The notes under the pieces were generated by a model that was given only the letters and a program-made list of their open reading frames with translations, was not told the origin of the DNA and searched no databases. From NCBI RefSeq assembly GCF_019100565.1, contig NZ_JAHRID010000007.1, positions 191,277 through 255,276 of the forward strand: 64,000 nucleotides of DNA, written 5' to 3'. Shown here one piece after another: positions 6,669 through 17,388 of this stretch. The DNA comes from Arsukibacterium indicum. Its GTDB lineage: Bacteria > Pseudomonadota > Gammaproteobacteria > Enterobacterales > Alteromonadaceae. Position 1 is the first letter of the stretch. Every line of letters starts with the position of its first letter. Position numbers and translations under genes: made by a program.

Positions 6669-9464
6669 TTAGTGTGCCTGATCCCAGTTATCGCCGCTGC
6701 CTGCTTCAGCCAGCAGCGGCACCGCTAATTTAGCAGCGTTTTCCATAATGCTGACCAACTTAGTTTGCACTGCAGTTAACTCAGCGGTGGGAAGTTCAAA
6801 AACCAGTTCATCGTGTACTTGCATGATCATTTTAACGTCATCGTTTTGCTGACTGCTCAGCCAGTCGTCTACTTTGATCATCGCCATTTTGATAATGTCT
6901 GCCGCAGTTCCCTGCATCGGCGCGTTAATTGCTGCACGTTCAGCGGCTTTTTGCCGGCCCATATTACGGGCGTTAATATCCGGCAAATACAACCGGCGAC
7001 CGAACAGGGTTTCGACATAGCCCAGTTCATGAGCCTGTTTGCGGGTATCTTCCATATAACGCAGCACGCCTGGAAAGCGCTCAAAGTAACGGTTAACGTA
7101 ACTTTGGGCATCGCTGCGGCTGATGCCCAGTTGTTTGGCAAGGCCAAAGGCTGACATGCCATAAATCAGACCAAAATTCACTGCTTTCGCCTGGCGCCGT
7201 TGCTCGCTGCTGACGTCACTGAGATCAACGCCAAACACTTCAGCGGCCGTGGCTTTGTGCACATCTAAACCTTTGGCAAAAGCATCGAGTAGCGCTTTAT
7301 CACCGGATAAATGCGCCATTATCCTTAATTCAATTTGTGAATAGTCGATGGCCAGAATTTTTTTGCCTTCAGGCGCGATAAAAGCCTGGCGAATGCGCCG
7401 GCCTTCCTCACTGCGAATCGGTATATTTTGCAGATTTGGCTCAGTTGAGCTGAGTCGGCCGGTTGCAGCAATCGCCTGATGATAAGAGGTATGTACCCGG
7501 CCGGTAACCGGGTTAATTACTTTCGGTAGTTTATCGGTATAGGTCGATTTTAATTTGCTTAAACCGCGATGCTCAGTAATAAGTTTCGGGAAGTCGTACT
7601 CCAGTGCCAGTTCGGCCAGCACTTCTTCAGCTGTAGATGGGGTGCCGCCTGGCGTTTTCTTCAGAACGGGCAGGCCCATCTGGTTAAACAGAATCTCCTG
7701 TAACTGCTTGGGTGAAGCCATATTAAACGTCTGGCCTGCCTGCTGATAAGCCTGTTCAGCCAGTTCATCAATCCGCTTTGCCAGCCGCTGACTCTGCTGC
7801 CCAAGTATATTGCTGTCGATTAGTACCCCATTTCGTTCAATTTTGCTTAATACCGAAAGCAACGGCACTTCAATCTCGTGAAGTACTCTGGCCAGCCCGG
7901 GCTCAGCCGCTATTTTTGGCCATAGTGTCTGGTGCAGCTGGAAAGTAACATCGGCATCTTCCGCCGCATACGGCGCAGCCTGCTCCAGCGCTATCTGATT
8001 AAAGCTGAGTTGTTTGGCACCTTTACCGGCGATTTCTTCAAAACTGATGTTGTTGTGGCCCAGATATTTCAGGGCCAGGCTGTCCATATCATGGCGGCTG
8101 GCAACAGAATTAAAGACATAGGATTCCAGCATAGTGTCGAATTGGATGCCTTGCAGTTTTATGTCGTAGCGGGCCAGAACGCTGCTGTCGTATTTCAGAT
8201 TCTGGCCAACTTTCGCTTTGCTGCTGTCCTGCAACCAGGGTTTCAGCGTTGCCAGCACTTTATCACGGTTCAATTGCTCTGGCGCACCAACATAATCGTG
8301 GGCTAACGGTAAATACCAGGCTTTGCCCGGCGCGACTGCGAATGACATACCAACCAGTTCTGCCTGCATATAATCCAGACTGGTTGTTTCGGTATCAAAT
8401 GCCGTTAAGCTGGCACTGTTTATCGCATTCAGTAAGCTTTCGAATTCCTGCTGGCTCAGAATGGTCTGATACTGGCTGCGATCCAAAGTCGGTGGCACAG
8501 TGACAGCACCCGCTGATTCAGAGGCTGCGCTTTGAACCGCTGTCTGAGATGGACTGTCAGAGTTCTGTTGCTCTGGTGCTTTATCCTGCAGAATCTCTGC
8601 CAGCCAGCGTTTGAACTCACAGTGACGGTATAACTCAGCCAGTTGCTGGCGGTCTGCTGGCTTTATCGCCAGCTCATCGAGCTGACAGTCCAGTTCTACA
8701 TCGGTTTTAATGGTTGCCAGCTGATATGACAAATCCAGTTGTGCTTTATGTTCAGTGAGTTTAGCTGCCATGGTTTTGGCACCGCGAAAACTGAGCTCAG
8801 CCACTTTATCCAGATTCTGATAAATGTTTTCAATTGAGCCCAGCCCCTGTAGCAGGGCTGCAGCCGTTTTATCGCCCACCCCAGGCAAGCCCGGAATATT
8901 GTCGACTTTATCACCCATCAGTGCCAGATAATCAATGATTGCCGCTGGCCCTACCCCGAATTTAGCCACCACCGATTCGGGATCAAGCAGGGTATTGGTC
9001 ATGGTGTTTATCAGGGTAACGTGGTCATCAACCAGCTGGGCCATATCTTTATCGCCGGTCGAAATCAGGGTATGCCGTCCGGCATTACTGGCCTGTCGGG
9101 CCAGGGTGCCAATGACATCATCGGCTTCCACTCCTGTTATACATAGCAGTGGCAAACCCATTGCCCGCACTATCTGATGAATAGGTTCAATCTGGCTACG
9201 TAAATCATCCGGCATCGGCGGACGGTGTGCTTTATATTCGGCGTACATGTCGTTGCGAAAGGTCGGCCCCTTGGCATCAAATACCACTGCCATGTGGCTG
9301 GGGTTGTACTGACGTAACAGGCTTTTCAGCATGTTGATTACCCCGTAAATCGCACCGGTGGCTTCTCCCCGTGAGTTGGTTAAATGTGGTGGCGAATGAT
9401 AAGCACGAAATAGGTAAGAAGAACCATCTACTAATATCAAAGGGTTTTTAGGGATATAGACCAT
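6669..9464 (-). CDS. polA: DNA polymerase I
   Basis: 931 residues from the ATG at 9462-9464 ([20 protein letters not shown]), matching the family N-terminus; an upstream in-frame start at 9503 adds 13 unrelated residues. Three domains are present: 5'-3' exonuclease (about 1-290, [23 protein letters not shown]), 3'-5' proofreading exonuclease with intact acidic residues ([21 protein letters not shown]), and polymerase with motif A ([18 protein letters not shown]), motif B ([13 protein letters not shown]) and motif C (QVHDELVFE). It performs Okazaki fragment processing and repair synthesis. A consensus DnaA box lies about 100 bp upstream. Confidence 0.98.
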   Translation of the reverse strand: MVYIPKNPLILVDGSSYLFRAYHSPPHLTNSRGEATGAIYGVINMLKSLLRQYNPSHMAVVFDAKGPTFRNDMYAEYKAHRPPMPDDLRSQIEPIHQIVRAMGLPLLCITGVEADDVIGTLARQASNAGRHTLISTGDKDMAQLVDDHVTLINTMTNTLLDPESVVAKFGVGPAAIIDYLALMGDKVDNIPGLPGVGDKTAAALLQGLGSIENIYQNLDKVAELSFRGAKTMAAKLTEHKAQLDLSYQLATIKTDVELDCQLDELAIKPADRQQLAELYRHCEFKRWLAEILQDKAPEQQNSDSPSQTAVQSAASESAGAVTVPPTLDRSQYQTILSQQEFESLLNAINSASLTAFDTETTSLDYMQAELVGMSFAVAPGKAWYLPLAHDYVGAPEQLNRDKVLATLKPWLQDSSKAKVGQNLKYDSSVLARYDIKLQGIQFDTMLESYVFNSVASRHDMDSLALKYLGHNNISFEEIAGKGAKQLSFNQIALEQAAPYAAEDADVTFQLHQTLWPKIAAEPGLARVLHEIEVPLLSVLSKIERNGVLIDSNILGQQSQRLAKRIDELAEQAYQQAGQTFNMASPKQLQEILFNQMGLPVLKKTPGGTPSTAEEVLAELALEYDFPKLITEHRGLSKLKSTYTDKLPKVINPVTGRVHTSYHQAIAATGRLSSTEPNLQNIPIRSEEGRRIRQAFIAPEGKKILAIDYSQIELRIMAHLSGDKALLDAFAKGLDVHKATAAEVFGVDLSDVSSEQRRQAKAVNFGLIYGMSAFGLAKQLGISRSDAQSYVNRYFERFPGVLRYMEDTRKQAHELGYVETLFGRRLYLPDINARNMGRQKAAERAAINAPMQGTAADIIKMAMIKVDDWLSSQQNDDVKMIMQVHDELVFELPTAELTAVQTKLVSIMENAAKLAVPLLAEAGSGDNWDQAH

Positions 9465-9564
9465 GGCTAAGCTGTCCTGCAGGAATTTGCTATAGCATGC
9501 CACAGCCGTCGGATGACAGCCACAATTGCAACACGGCTAAAGTGTAGCTGTGAAACGGATAAGC

Positions 9565-9573
9565 TGTGGATAA
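9565..9573 (-). promoter_or_regulatory. Consensus DnaA box upstream of polA
   Basis: The minus strand reads TTATCCACA, the full R1-type DnaA box, 101 bp upstream of the polA start. DnaA has been reported to stimulate polA expression in E. coli; a functional role here is inferred. Confidence 0.45.
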
Positions 9574-9672
9574 CTTTGTGTAAAACTAATAGTTAACTAC
9601 CACGCATTTAAAGAAATGATGGGTGGGCCACTTAGCTAACTTCATGATTTTTAATGTAAACGAGGGGAAATC

Positions 9673-9765
9673 GTGAACGCCCTTGTTATTATTATTTTTA
9701 CATCCGTTTTGTGGAAAAACTTTCTACAGGGTCTGGGAATGTTGCGATACCTGATCATTCCCTGA
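9673..9765 (+). CDS. Possible 30-residue hydrophobic small protein
   Basis: GTG start seven bases after GAGGGGA, then an N-terminal hydrophobic run (NALVIIIFTSVLW) and a short amphipathic end (LGMLRYLIIP). A small membrane peptide is conceivable. The frame is short enough to arise by chance and there is no independent support besides the strong ribosome-binding site. Confidence 0.18.
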   Translation: MNALVIIIFTSVLWKNFLQGLGMLRYLIIP

Positions 9766-10069
9766 CTGAGTAGGTCGATTAGACTACCACAAACCGGACT
9801 GAAGCATAGTAGTTGTTTTAAATAATTTTGCTATTAAAAGTGGCTTGTTAAAGAAGCTAAAAGCATAAAGCAGTCAAGGTAAGGCTTGGCAGCTGGTTAA
9901 GTATAAAACTTGCTATTGTTCGCGCTGAATTTTGTGACCGTACAATACCGCTAACAGAGTTGGTGAATAAAACAGCAGTTCAGTTTGGTATTACAGTCTT
10001 TTAATTGCGTCAGCTTGCAGGCTATAATGCCAGCAATGTCATATTGCCTATAGCTACGGGAAACTTTTG

Positions 10070-10462
10070 ATGAAAAAACTAACTTTTGCGCTGGCGTCGT
10101 TACTGCTTGCGGTTGGCGCTACAGCCAGTACAGACAACAACGAAGAATTAGCTAAGCGCATAGCGCCGGTAGGGCAGATATACATTGCTGGCCAGCAAGC
10201 TGAGGTTGCTGCCGAGGCGTCTGGTCCTCGTTCTGGCGAGCAGGTTTATCAGGGCGCCTGTATTGCTTGTCATGGCACGGGCGCACTGGATGCACCGAAG
10301 CCCGGTGCAGAAAGCTGGAAACCACGAATTGCTCAGGGCTTTGACGTGATGCTGAAACACTCTATTGAAGGCTTTAATAATATGCCGGCAATGGGTACCT
10401 GCGCTACTTGTAGTGAAGATGAAATTGCTGCTGCTATCCGGTTTATGATTGATGGCGTGTAG
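10070..10462 (+). CDS. Cytochrome c5-type monohaem cytochrome
   Basis: 130 residues from ATG 10070; the frame opens one codon earlier at a TTG. A signal peptide (MKKLTFALASLLLAVGATA) directs it to the periplasm. One haem motif, CIACHG, lies near residue 65, and a second CATC pair near the C-terminus matches the disulfide of cytochrome c5. PAMGTCATC supplies the axial methionine. It carries electrons in the periplasm, probably towards a terminal oxidase. It is divergent from polA and followed by a clear terminator, so transcribed alone. Confidence 0.92.
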   Translation: MKKLTFALASLLLAVGATASTDNNEELAKRIAPVGQIYIAGQQAEVAAEASGPRSGEQVYQGACIACHGTGALDAPKPGAESWKPRIAQGFDVMLKHSIEGFNNMPAMGTCATCSEDEIAAAIRFMIDGV

Positions 10463-10484
10463 CGAATACTAATATTAGTTATAC

Positions 10485-10515
10485 AAAAGCCGTGTTTTAC
10501 ACGGCTTTTGTTTTT
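10485..10515 (+). terminator. Terminator of cytochrome c5
   Basis: Perfect 10-bp stem AAAAGCCGTG / CACGGCTTTT (10485-10509) followed by GTTTTT. Confidence 0.9.
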
Positions 10516-10623
10516 ATAAAAGGCACTAAAAATAGCTTGTTTAACGGCATTCCCTTCCATGTGGCGAAACTTTGTGCATAATAAAGATTATTCTAACGCC
10601 AGCATAAGCAGAGCACATTTAAG

Positions 10624-12477
10624 TTGAAGCTAAACGGATCACAACTCCAACTGTTTAAAGCCAAAGCACGCCGGCTTACCACCCTGATCGGTCGTTACCG
10701 GCAGGCGTATACCATTCAGGGCGCCTTACTAAAGTTGTCTGAACTGGCCAGCACCATCAGTGATATGCGGGAGTTTTACCCGGCTATCCACAAGATGGTG
10801 TCAGAGTTACTGCATGCTGAAAATTTTTATGTAGTGTTATACGACGCCAGTACAGAGCAGTACCAGCTGCAATATTTTTCAGATGAGAAAGATCAGCAAC
10901 TTATTAAACAAGTACCGTCGACGGCATTTTCCAGCGGTCTTACCGGCTATGTAACGAAGACGGGTAAGCCATTGCTTTGTGACAAAGAGCAGTTTAATGC
11001 CATGATTGCCAGGGGGGACATTCAGGCGCAGGGTTCAGAATGTACCCATTGGATGGGCATACCGCTGTGGCGGGATTCCCAGTTAATTGGCGTGATGGCT
11101 ATTCAGACTTACGACAGCGATTATCGCTATGGCGATGAAGAGCTGGCAATGTTCCTCAGTATTGGTGGCCATACTGTTACTGCACTGGACCGGGTCAAAA
11201 GCCGTGAGTTACTTGAACTGACGGTGCAGGAGCGTACCCAGCAGCTGCAACTAATTAATCAATCGTTACAAAAAGAGATTAAAGAGCGTACCAATGCCGA
11301 GCGGCTACAGGCTGCCTTGTATGAAATATCTGAGCTGACCGCTAGTAGCCGTGATATGCAAAGCTTTTATAAAGCGGTGCACAAGGTGCTGTCGGGCCTG
11401 ATGTCTGCCGATAACTGTTATATCGCGCTGCTTAATAGCGATCAGACCAAGCTGACGTTTCCATTTTATCTGGACCAGTATTCACCACCTGCGCGGGAGC
11501 GGCCTATCAGTCGTGGCTTTACTGAGTACGTAATTCGTTGCGCTGAAGCGCGGTTAATTAACACCGATGCTGCCGAGCAACTGGCAGCAGAGGGTGAAAT
11601 CCGCCGAGGTATGGCTGACCCGCTGCAACGCGCGCGATTGTCTTCATGCTGGCTGGGCGCGCCGTTGCTGATAGACCAGCGGGTGATCGGCGTCATTGCG
11701 GTGCAATCATATGATAATGCCTACGAATACACCGAGCAGGAACTGAGTATATTACGTTTTGTTTCCCAGCATATTGGAGTCGCTATCCAGCGTAAGCTGG
11801 CGGCAGAGAAGCAAAAGCAGCATCAGGAAGAACTGGAACGTAAAGTGTTTGAAAGCACCCGCGAGCTGCGTCAGACCAACTTATTCCTGCGGTTACAGGT
11901 AGAAGAACGAAAAAAAGCCGAACAAAAGCTATTTTACGAAGCAAACCATGATTTATTAACCGGCCTGGCCAACAGGCAGATGTTTCTGGAGCAGCTGAAA
12001 CGCCAGTTTGCTATTTACAAACGTCAGCCAGATGTTGGTATGGCCTTGCTGTTTCTGGATTTAGACCGCTTTAAACTGATTAACGATACGCTGGGTCATC
12101 ATATTGGCGATGCATTTCTGATTGAAACCAGCAAACGGATCTTAAGTGCGGTACGGGAGCACGACTTAGCTGCCCGGCTTGGCGGCGATGAATTTGTAGT
12201 ACTGCTGCAGAACCTGCAGGGTGAGCACGACGCAGAAGATGTGGCTCAGCGGATTATTGAAAAGGTACGTGAGCCTTATTACCTTGAAGGGCAACAGGTA
12301 AATTCCGGTGTCAGCATTGGTATTGCTTTAATGCAAGCCGATTACAGTAATGGCGAGCAATTGTTGCGGGATGCCGATGCTGCTATGTACCATGCCAAGG
12401 CGCTGGGGCGTGGTCGTTATGCCATCTTCCAGGACAAAATGCGCGACCAGATGCTGCGGGCGCTCGGCGCCGAGTAA
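10624..12477 (+). CDS. GAF-GAF-GGDEF diguanylate cyclase
   Basis: 617 residues, start TTG at 10624 (no better upstream start and no strong Shine-Dalgarno). Two GAF sensor domains (about 45-190 and 235-390), each with the WMGIPLWRD / WLGAPLLID and GVMAIQTY / GVIAVQSY signatures, are joined by coiled coils of the type ELTVQERTQQLQLINQSLQKE. The C-terminal GGDEF domain has an intact active site, RLGGDEFVVLL near 520, and an inhibitory RxxD site (REHD) five residues before it, so it probably makes cyclic di-GMP under product inhibition. No EAL domain is present. No membrane helix is seen; the ligand of the GAF domains is unknown. Confidence 0.92.
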   Translation: MKLNGSQLQLFKAKARRLTTLIGRYRQAYTIQGALLKLSELASTISDMREFYPAIHKMVSELLHAENFYVVLYDASTEQYQLQYFSDEKDQQLIKQVPSTAFSSGLTGYVTKTGKPLLCDKEQFNAMIARGDIQAQGSECTHWMGIPLWRDSQLIGVMAIQTYDSDYRYGDEELAMFLSIGGHTVTALDRVKSRELLELTVQERTQQLQLINQSLQKEIKERTNAERLQAALYEISELTASSRDMQSFYKAVHKVLSGLMSADNCYIALLNSDQTKLTFPFYLDQYSPPARERPISRGFTEYVIRCAEARLINTDAAEQLAAEGEIRRGMADPLQRARLSSCWLGAPLLIDQRVIGVIAVQSYDNAYEYTEQELSILRFVSQHIGVAIQRKLAAEKQKQHQEELERKVFESTRELRQTNLFLRLQVEERKKAEQKLFYEANHDLLTGLANRQMFLEQLKRQFAIYKRQPDVGMALLFLDLDRFKLINDTLGHHIGDAFLIETSKRILSAVREHDLAARLGGDEFVVLLQNLQGEHDAEDVAQRIIEKVREPYYLEGQQVNSGVSIGIALMQADYSNGEQLLRDADAAMYHAKALGRGRYAIFQDKMRDQMLRALGAE

Positions 12478-12483
12478 GGTTTG

Positions 12484-14499
12484 TCAGTCTTTTTTCAGCA
12501 TCTGGCGCAGCCGCTCCAGGTGGGCCTGACCGGTTTGCTGACGTTGCTGCTCAGTTTTCGGTGGTGCCGCCTGTTGCCACTCCAGATCGTCCTGTGGTAA
12601 TTCATGTAAGAAACGACTGGGTTCCGGCCTGATTACCTCACCATATTGCCGCCGCTCCCGCGCATAAGTGAAAATCAGTTCACGCTGGGCCCGGGTTACC
12701 CCAACATAGGCCAGCCGCCGTTCTTCTTCGACGTTATCTTCATCGATACTGCTTTGATGCGGTAATAAACCTTCTTCCATGCCCACCATAAACACATACG
12801 GAAACTCTAGGCCTTTCGAGGCATGCAGGGTTAACAGCTGCACCTGATCGGCATTATCTTCCTGTTGCTGCCGCTCCATCATATCGCGCAGGGTTAACCG
12901 GGTTACCACCTCTGGCAAGGTCATGGCTTCATGTTCGTCATCACCTTCCAGCATAGTGCTGATCCAGCGGTACAGTTCGTTAACGTTTTTCAGGGCCATT
13001 TCTGCGGCTTTCGGGCTGTTACTGGTTTCAAACAACCAGGCTTCATAGTGGCTCTGCCGGATTAAATCGCGCACTGCTTCAGCCGGATCGGCCCGTTTGG
13101 CGTTATCGGCTACCTGATTAATCCAGTTGGCAAATTGCTGCACCGCTTGCTGGGCCCGGGCTGATAAGTGCATGGATAATTCAATATCACAGCAGGCTTC
13201 AAACAAACTGATATTTTTACTGTTGGCCAGATTGCCAACCTGCTGCAAGGTTGCAGCACCTATTTCCCGCCGTGGCACATTAATAATCCGCAGCAACGCG
13301 TTGTCATCATCCTGGTTAACCAGTAACCGCAAGTAAGCCATGACATCTTTAATTTCGCTGCGGGCAAAAAACGAGGTGCCACCGGATATTTTGTACGGAA
13401 TGCGGTTGGTCATCAGTGCCTTTTCAAATACCCGTGCCTGATGATTACCGCGATACAGCAAGGCGTAATCACGATATTCGCTGCGGTTGATAAAGCGATG
13501 TGAAATTATTTCCGCTACCACTTTTTCGGCTTCGTCTTCTTCATGCTTGCAGGGCAGCACTCTGAGTGGCACGCCATAGGTGTTCTGGCTGAACAGCTTT
13601 TTCTCAAATTCATGCGGGTTGTTGGCAATCAGAATATTGGCTGCTTTTAAAATCCGCTCTGCCGAGCGGTAATTCTGCTCCAGCTTAATCACATTTAAAT
13701 TTGGAAAGTCGGTTTTCAGCAGCACCAGATTTTGCGGGCGCGCTCCGCGCCACGAGTAAATTGACTGATCATCGTCGCCGACCACGGTAAAACGCTGCCG
13801 CTCACCCACCAGTGCCTTAACCAGTTCATACTGGCTGGTATTGGTATCCTGATATTCATCGACCAGTAAATACTGAATTTTCTGCTGCCATTTTTGCCGC
13901 ACCTCATTGTTGTGCTGGAACAACAAGGTTGGGATCAGGATTAAATCGTCAAAATCCAGCGCGTTATAGGCTTTTAACTGATCGCTGTACTGCTGATAAT
14001 AATTGGCAAAATTAATGCTTTGCGGATCGCTTGCCCGCTGAATAGCCAGCGCCGGCAAAGTTAAATCATTTTTCCAGCCTGATATCTTATTTTGCAGGGC
14101 TTTTAATAAGTCTTTGTCGCCCTGAAACTCATTGGCGGTCAGCTCTTTTAACAGCGCCATACTGTCCTGATCGTCAAACAGGCTGAAGCTGGGCTTGTAG
14201 CCAATATGCCGGTACTCTTTCTTAATAATTTCCAGGCCAAGGGTGTGAAAAGTAGAAATTGTCAGGCCGCGGGTGGCAGTTTTCGGCAGCTGCGCCTGAA
14301 TACGCTCACGCATTTCCCGCGCGGCTTTGTTGGTAAAGGTAACAGCGGCGATATGACGGGCAGGTAGCTGACACTGCTGAATTAAGTAGGCAATTTTATT
14401 GATAATAACCCGGGTTTTACCACTGCCCGCGCCGGCCAGCACCAGACAGGGGCCGGCAATATACGTTACTGCGGCATTTTGTTGCGAATTTAACTGCAT
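12484..14499 (-). CDS. rep: ATP-dependent DNA helicase Rep
   Basis: 671 residues, close to E. coli Rep (673). UvrD/Rep superfamily 1A motifs are intact: Walker [10 protein letters not shown] (22-30), motif Ia [13 protein letters not shown], motif [17 protein letters not shown], motif [17 protein letters not shown], motif [12 protein letters not shown], motif [16 protein letters not shown] and motif [14 protein letters not shown]. Rep is a 3'-5' helicase that clears proteins ahead of replication forks. It converges with the GGDEF gene, with stop codons six bases apart. Confidence 0.97.
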   Translation of the reverse strand: MQLNSQQNAAVTYIAGPCLVLAGAGSGKTRVIINKIAYLIQQCQLPARHIAAVTFTNKAAREMRERIQAQLPKTATRGLTISTFHTLGLEIIKKEYRHIGYKPSFSLFDDQDSMALLKELTANEFQGDKDLLKALQNKISGWKNDLTLPALAIQRASDPQSINFANYYQQYSDQLKAYNALDFDDLILIPTLLFQHNNEVRQKWQQKIQYLLVDEYQDTNTSQYELVKALVGERQRFTVVGDDDQSIYSWRGARPQNLVLLKTDFPNLNVIKLEQNYRSAERILKAANILIANNPHEFEKKLFSQNTYGVPLRVLPCKHEEDEAEKVVAEIISHRFINRSEYRDYALLYRGNHQARVFEKALMTNRIPYKISGGTSFFARSEIKDVMAYLRLLVNQDDDNALLRIINVPRREIGAATLQQVGNLANSKNISLFEACCDIELSMHLSARAQQAVQQFANWINQVADNAKRADPAEAVRDLIRQSHYEAWLFETSNSPKAAEMALKNVNELYRWISTMLEGDDEHEAMTLPEVVTRLTLRDMMERQQQEDNADQVQLLTLHASKGLEFPYVFMVGMEEGLLPHQSSIDEDNVEEERRLAYVGVTRAQRELIFTYARERRQYGEVIRPEPSRFLHELPQDDLEWQQAAPPKTEQQRQQTGQAHLERLRQMLKKD

Positions 14500-14623
14500 A
14501 ACCTATACCTTATTCCGGGGCCGGCATTGTAACCAAATTTAGCGGTAAATAGCATTCGCGTTCTGAATTTATCTCCGTAGAATAGCTGTATGATTACGTA
14601 GAACCGGGGACCAGGAGACGATT

Positions 14624-14911
14624 ATGTTAGATCCAAAGAAAATTGAAGATATCGCCAAACAAATTGGCAATGCCCTGCCACCGCAAATAAAGCAGTTTGC
14701 TGATGATACTGAGGCCAAAGTAAAGCAGGTATTGCAGCAAAAGCTGGCTAACCTGGATTTTGTCAGCCGGGAAGAGTTTGATGTGCAGCGCCAGGTTTTA
14801 TTACGGACCCGCGAAAAAGTTGAGCAACTGGAACAGCAGGTTGCTGCGCTCTTGGCTAAAAACGTTACGACTGACTCACAAACTGATCTGCCGACAGCCG
14901 ATCAGCAGTAA
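14624..14911 (+). CDS. ubiK: Ubiquinone biosynthesis accessory factor UbiK
   Basis: 95 residues, start ATG 14624 after a CAGGAGA ribosome-binding site. The N-terminal amphipathic helix (KIEDIAKQIGNALPP) and the C-terminal coiled coil (LRTREKVEQLEQQVAALL) fit the BMFP/YqiC family. UbiK pairs with UbiJ in the aerobic ubiquinone (Ubi) complex and can bind membranes. It is divergent from rep and not in a visible operon. Confidence 0.93.
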   Translation: MLDPKKIEDIAKQIGNALPPQIKQFADDTEAKVKQVLQQKLANLDFVSREEFDVQRQVLLRTREKVEQLEQQVAALLAKNVTTDSQTDLPTADQQ

Positions 14912-14973
14912 TGAAGGATACCCGGCAATGTGGGTTGCCATAATGCCGGGCAATAAGTTAGCCGCGTTATTAA

Positions 14974-15663
14974 TCAGATTGGCAAGTTAAATAACAGAGC
15001 CTCACTATCTGCTGTAGCCAATAACTGCAGGGCGGATTGACCACTGACCATCAGGCCATCGCCAGGATTAACAGTATAATTATCGACAGTTAATTTGCCG
15101 CTGATTAAATGCAGATAAAGTTTGCGCCCTGCTGCCGGGTAGTTAAGTTGCTCGTCAGCACTGAGGCTTAACCGCAGTAAATGCGCTTGCTGTTTCAGTA
15201 CTAAGCTGCCTTCTCGCCCATCCGGTGAGGCTATTAGGGTTAAACCGGGCTCACTAGCGAAATGCTTTTGCTGATAGCCCGGTGCGCCACCCTGCCTGTC
15301 TGGCATGATCCAGATTTGCAGAAAACGCAGATCTTCTGTCTGGCTGGCGTTATATTCAGAGTGATACACACCGCTGCCGGCGCTCATTAGCTGAAACTCA
15401 CCAGCCGGCAGGATTTTTTCGTTGCCGGCGGAATCTTTATGAACGATAGCACCTTGCAGCACCAGGGTAATAATTTCCATATCGCGGTGGCCGTGGGTAT
15501 CAAAGCCAGCGCCGGGGGCCACCCAGTCATCGTTAATAACTCTTAGCGCAGAAAAACCCATATGTGCCGGGTCATAATAACTGCCAAAAGAAAAGCTGTG
15601 ACGGCTTTTCAACCAGCCAAATTCAGCTTTGCCGCGCTCTTCAGCCTTGCGTAGGGTAATCAT
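14974..15663 (-). CDS. Pirin-family protein (YhhW-like quercetinase)
   Basis: 229 residues from ATG 15661-15663, directly behind AAGGAGA; an upstream in-frame start has no such site. Bicupin protein: the N-terminal cupin contains the metal site FDTHGHRDMEIITLVLQG and SGVYHSEYNAS, as in pirin. ALRVINDDWVAPGAGFDTHGHR is typical of the YhhW branch, which can oxidise quercetin in vitro; the physiological role is unclear. It is followed 182 bp upstream by DoxX on the same strand, with a LysR gene divergent beyond; pirin-DoxX-LysR groups are common and the three may be coregulated. Confidence 0.9.
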   Translation of the reverse strand: MITLRKAEERGKAEFGWLKSRHSFSFGSYYDPAHMGFSALRVINDDWVAPGAGFDTHGHRDMEIITLVLQGAIVHKDSAGNEKILPAGEFQLMSAGSGVYHSEYNASQTEDLRFLQIWIMPDRQGGAPGYQQKHFASEPGLTLIASPDGREGSLVLKQQAHLLRLSLSADEQLNYPAAGRKLYLHLISGKLTVDNYTVNPGDGLMVSGQSALQLLATADSEALLFNLPI

Positions 15664-15845
15664 CTGGTTCTCCTTATTACTAAACAATGCAGCTACTTAT
15701 TGCGGTGTAAATGCAAGGTAGCCGGCATACTGACGTAACAGCAGCAGGGATGCTGCGCAGGCTGAAGGGGCACATGGATGTGATCCTTGAAGCCGGTGAA
15801 GTCAGTGTGTCGGCTGCCTTGTATGCCGGGATAAAAAGCAATCAG

Positions 15846-16289
15846 CTATTTTAGTTTGCTGGACAGTAGTTTATCTGCCGACAGATTACCTGCTCCGCTA
15901 AACAACAGCGAAACACTGGCTGCTAACAGCGCCAAACCAAACTCGTAACCGTTATTCGCCATAAACAAACCATTTTCAAAATGTACCGCAAAAATGGCGA
16001 CCAGCATGGCTACTGACAAGGCTGCTGCGGCCGGCCGGGTTAACAAGCCAATAATTAACGCCAGGCCGCCAAAAAACTCAGCCGCACCGGCTAACAATGC
16101 CATCAGCATGCCCGGGCTTAAGCCTATGCTGTCCATCCAGCCGGCTGTGCCTTCAAGGCCGTAGCCACCAAACCAGCCAAATAGTTTCTGGGCACCATGC
16201 GCCGCAAAAATAATGCCGACCGGCACCCGTAAGGCCAGCGCCGACCAGCCCGCATCAGTAGAAGTTAGTTTATTAATTAATGTTTTCAT
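15846..16289 (-). CDS. DoxX-family inner-membrane protein
   Basis: 147 residues with four hydrophobic helices. LALRVPVGIIFAAHGAQKLFGWFGGYG is the DoxX family N-terminal signature, and FGGLALIIGLLTRPAAAAL the central one. The biochemical role of the family is unclear; members are linked to oxidative or thiol stress. RBS AAAGGTGAC precedes the ATG. It is divergent from a LysR regulator, with a palindrome between, and upstream of the pirin gene. Confidence 0.88.
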   Translation of the reverse strand: MKTLINKLTSTDAGWSALALRVPVGIIFAAHGAQKLFGWFGGYGLEGTAGWMDSIGLSPGMLMALLAGAAEFFGGLALIIGLLTRPAAAALSVAMLVAIFAVHFENGLFMANNGYEFGLALLAASVSLLFSGAGNLSADKLLSSKLK

Positions 16290-16339
16290 AAGTCACCTTT
16301 CAAATTATTTAATGGTTAATCAAAGTTGGTTTGCTTGCT

Positions 16340-16359
16340 CGATAGCAAACATTCTATCG
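16340..16359. promoter_or_regulatory. Palindrome in the DoxX-LysR intergenic region
   Basis: CGATAG-N8-CTATCG, containing ATAG-N8-CTAT with the T-N11-A core of LysR boxes. A likely operator for the adjacent LysR protein controlling itself and doxX. Confidence 0.45.
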
Positions 16360-16458
16360 ATAAGCTTAAGATAGCCCTGAAGTGCCAATATAAAAAGCGG
16401 AGCTTTTTGTATTGTTAATTCAAATAAATTGAATAATGGCGTAAGCTAATAATTTCTG

Positions 16459-17388
16459 GTGAACCAAACAGAGCACAGTATGCAGCAACTGATTAATTTA
16501 GATGCCCTGCGGGCACTCGACGCCATTGATCGAAAAGGCAGTTTTGCCGCAGCGGCTGAGGCGCTTTACAAAGTACCCTCGGCACTCAGTTACACCATGG
16601 CCCAGCTCGAGCAAAACCTGGGGGTGAATTTATTTGACCGCAGTAAGCAAAAAGCCCGCTTAACCCCGGCCGGCCAGTTGCTGCTGCAACAGGGTCGCGA
16701 ATTACTTAAAGCTGCTGATCAGTTGCAAAAAGCCGTACAGCAACTGGACAGCGGCTGGGAGGCAGAGCTTATTCTTGCTCTGGACAGTGTGGTGCCGGCA
16801 GAGCCTATATTTGCCCTGGTTAGCCAGTTTTTGCAGCAGGGCAAGTTAACGCAGGTGGCACTGCGGCAGGAGGTGATGGCCGGAGGCTGGGAGGCGTTAA
16901 ACACCGGCCGGGCCGACATTGCGATTGGTGTGCCGGCTACCCAGCATAGCGGGGCCTACCATTTGCAACTAATGGGCGAAGTGGAATTTGTATTTGCTGT
17001 GGCGCCGCATCACCGACTTGCCCAGCTGGATAAAGTGCTTACCCTGGCTGATGTACAACAGGAAACAGCAATCATCGTCGCTGATTCCGCCATCGACAGC
17101 CAGAAACTGTCCAGCGGGTTGTTCGACAGCCGGCAGAAGGTGGTGGTAGCTAATCTGGCGCAAAAAATTACTGCCCAGCAACAAGGCCTGGGGGTCGGCT
17201 TTTTGCCGCGCCACCTGGTACAACAGCAACTGGCGCGCGGTGAGCTTATCGCCAAGCAACACACCATTCCGCGCGACAGCGCAAAGTTATATCTGGCCTG
17301 GCACAAGCAGCAGCAAGGCAATGCACTTAGCTGGTTTTGTCAGCAGCTTTGCAGCTATCCATGGCAGCAGGTTTTCAGTCCAGATTAA
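16459..17388 (+). CDS. LysR-family transcriptional regulator
   Basis: 309 residues from GTG 16459; ATG 16480 is an equally possible start giving 302. The N-terminal winged helix-turn-helix (LDALRALDAIDRKGSFAAAAEALYKVPSAL, LGVNLFDR) precedes a LysR substrate-binding domain. It is divergent from doxX/pirin with a palindromic operator between, so it probably regulates them. The 3' end overlaps the stop region of the convergent MFS gene by four bases. Effector unknown. Confidence 0.92.
   Translation: MNQTEHSMQQLINLDALRALDAIDRKGSFAAAAEALYKVPSALSYTMAQLEQNLGVNLFDRSKQKARLTPAGQLLLQQGRELLKAADQLQKAVQQLDSGWEAELILALDSVVPAEPIFALVSQFLQQGKLTQVALRQEVMAGGWEALNTGRADIAIGVPATQHSGAYHLQLMGEVEFVFAVAPHHRLAQLDKVLTLADVQQETAIIVADSAIDSQKLSSGLFDSRQKVVVANLAQKITAQQQGLGVGFLPRHLVQQQLARGELIAKQHTIPRDSAKLYLAWHKQQQGNALSWFCQQLCSYPWQQVFSPD

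Larger units (their letters stand above)
9465..10069. other. Divergent intergenic region between polA and cytochrome c5
   Basis: About 600 bp without a convincing gene. It holds the polA promoter region with a DnaA box (9565-9573), a 30-codon reading frame with a good ribosome-binding site (9673-9765), and a TATAAT (10023-10028) about 40 bp before the cytochrome c5 start, which is its likely -10 element. The rest shows nothing I can interpret. Confidence 0.6.
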
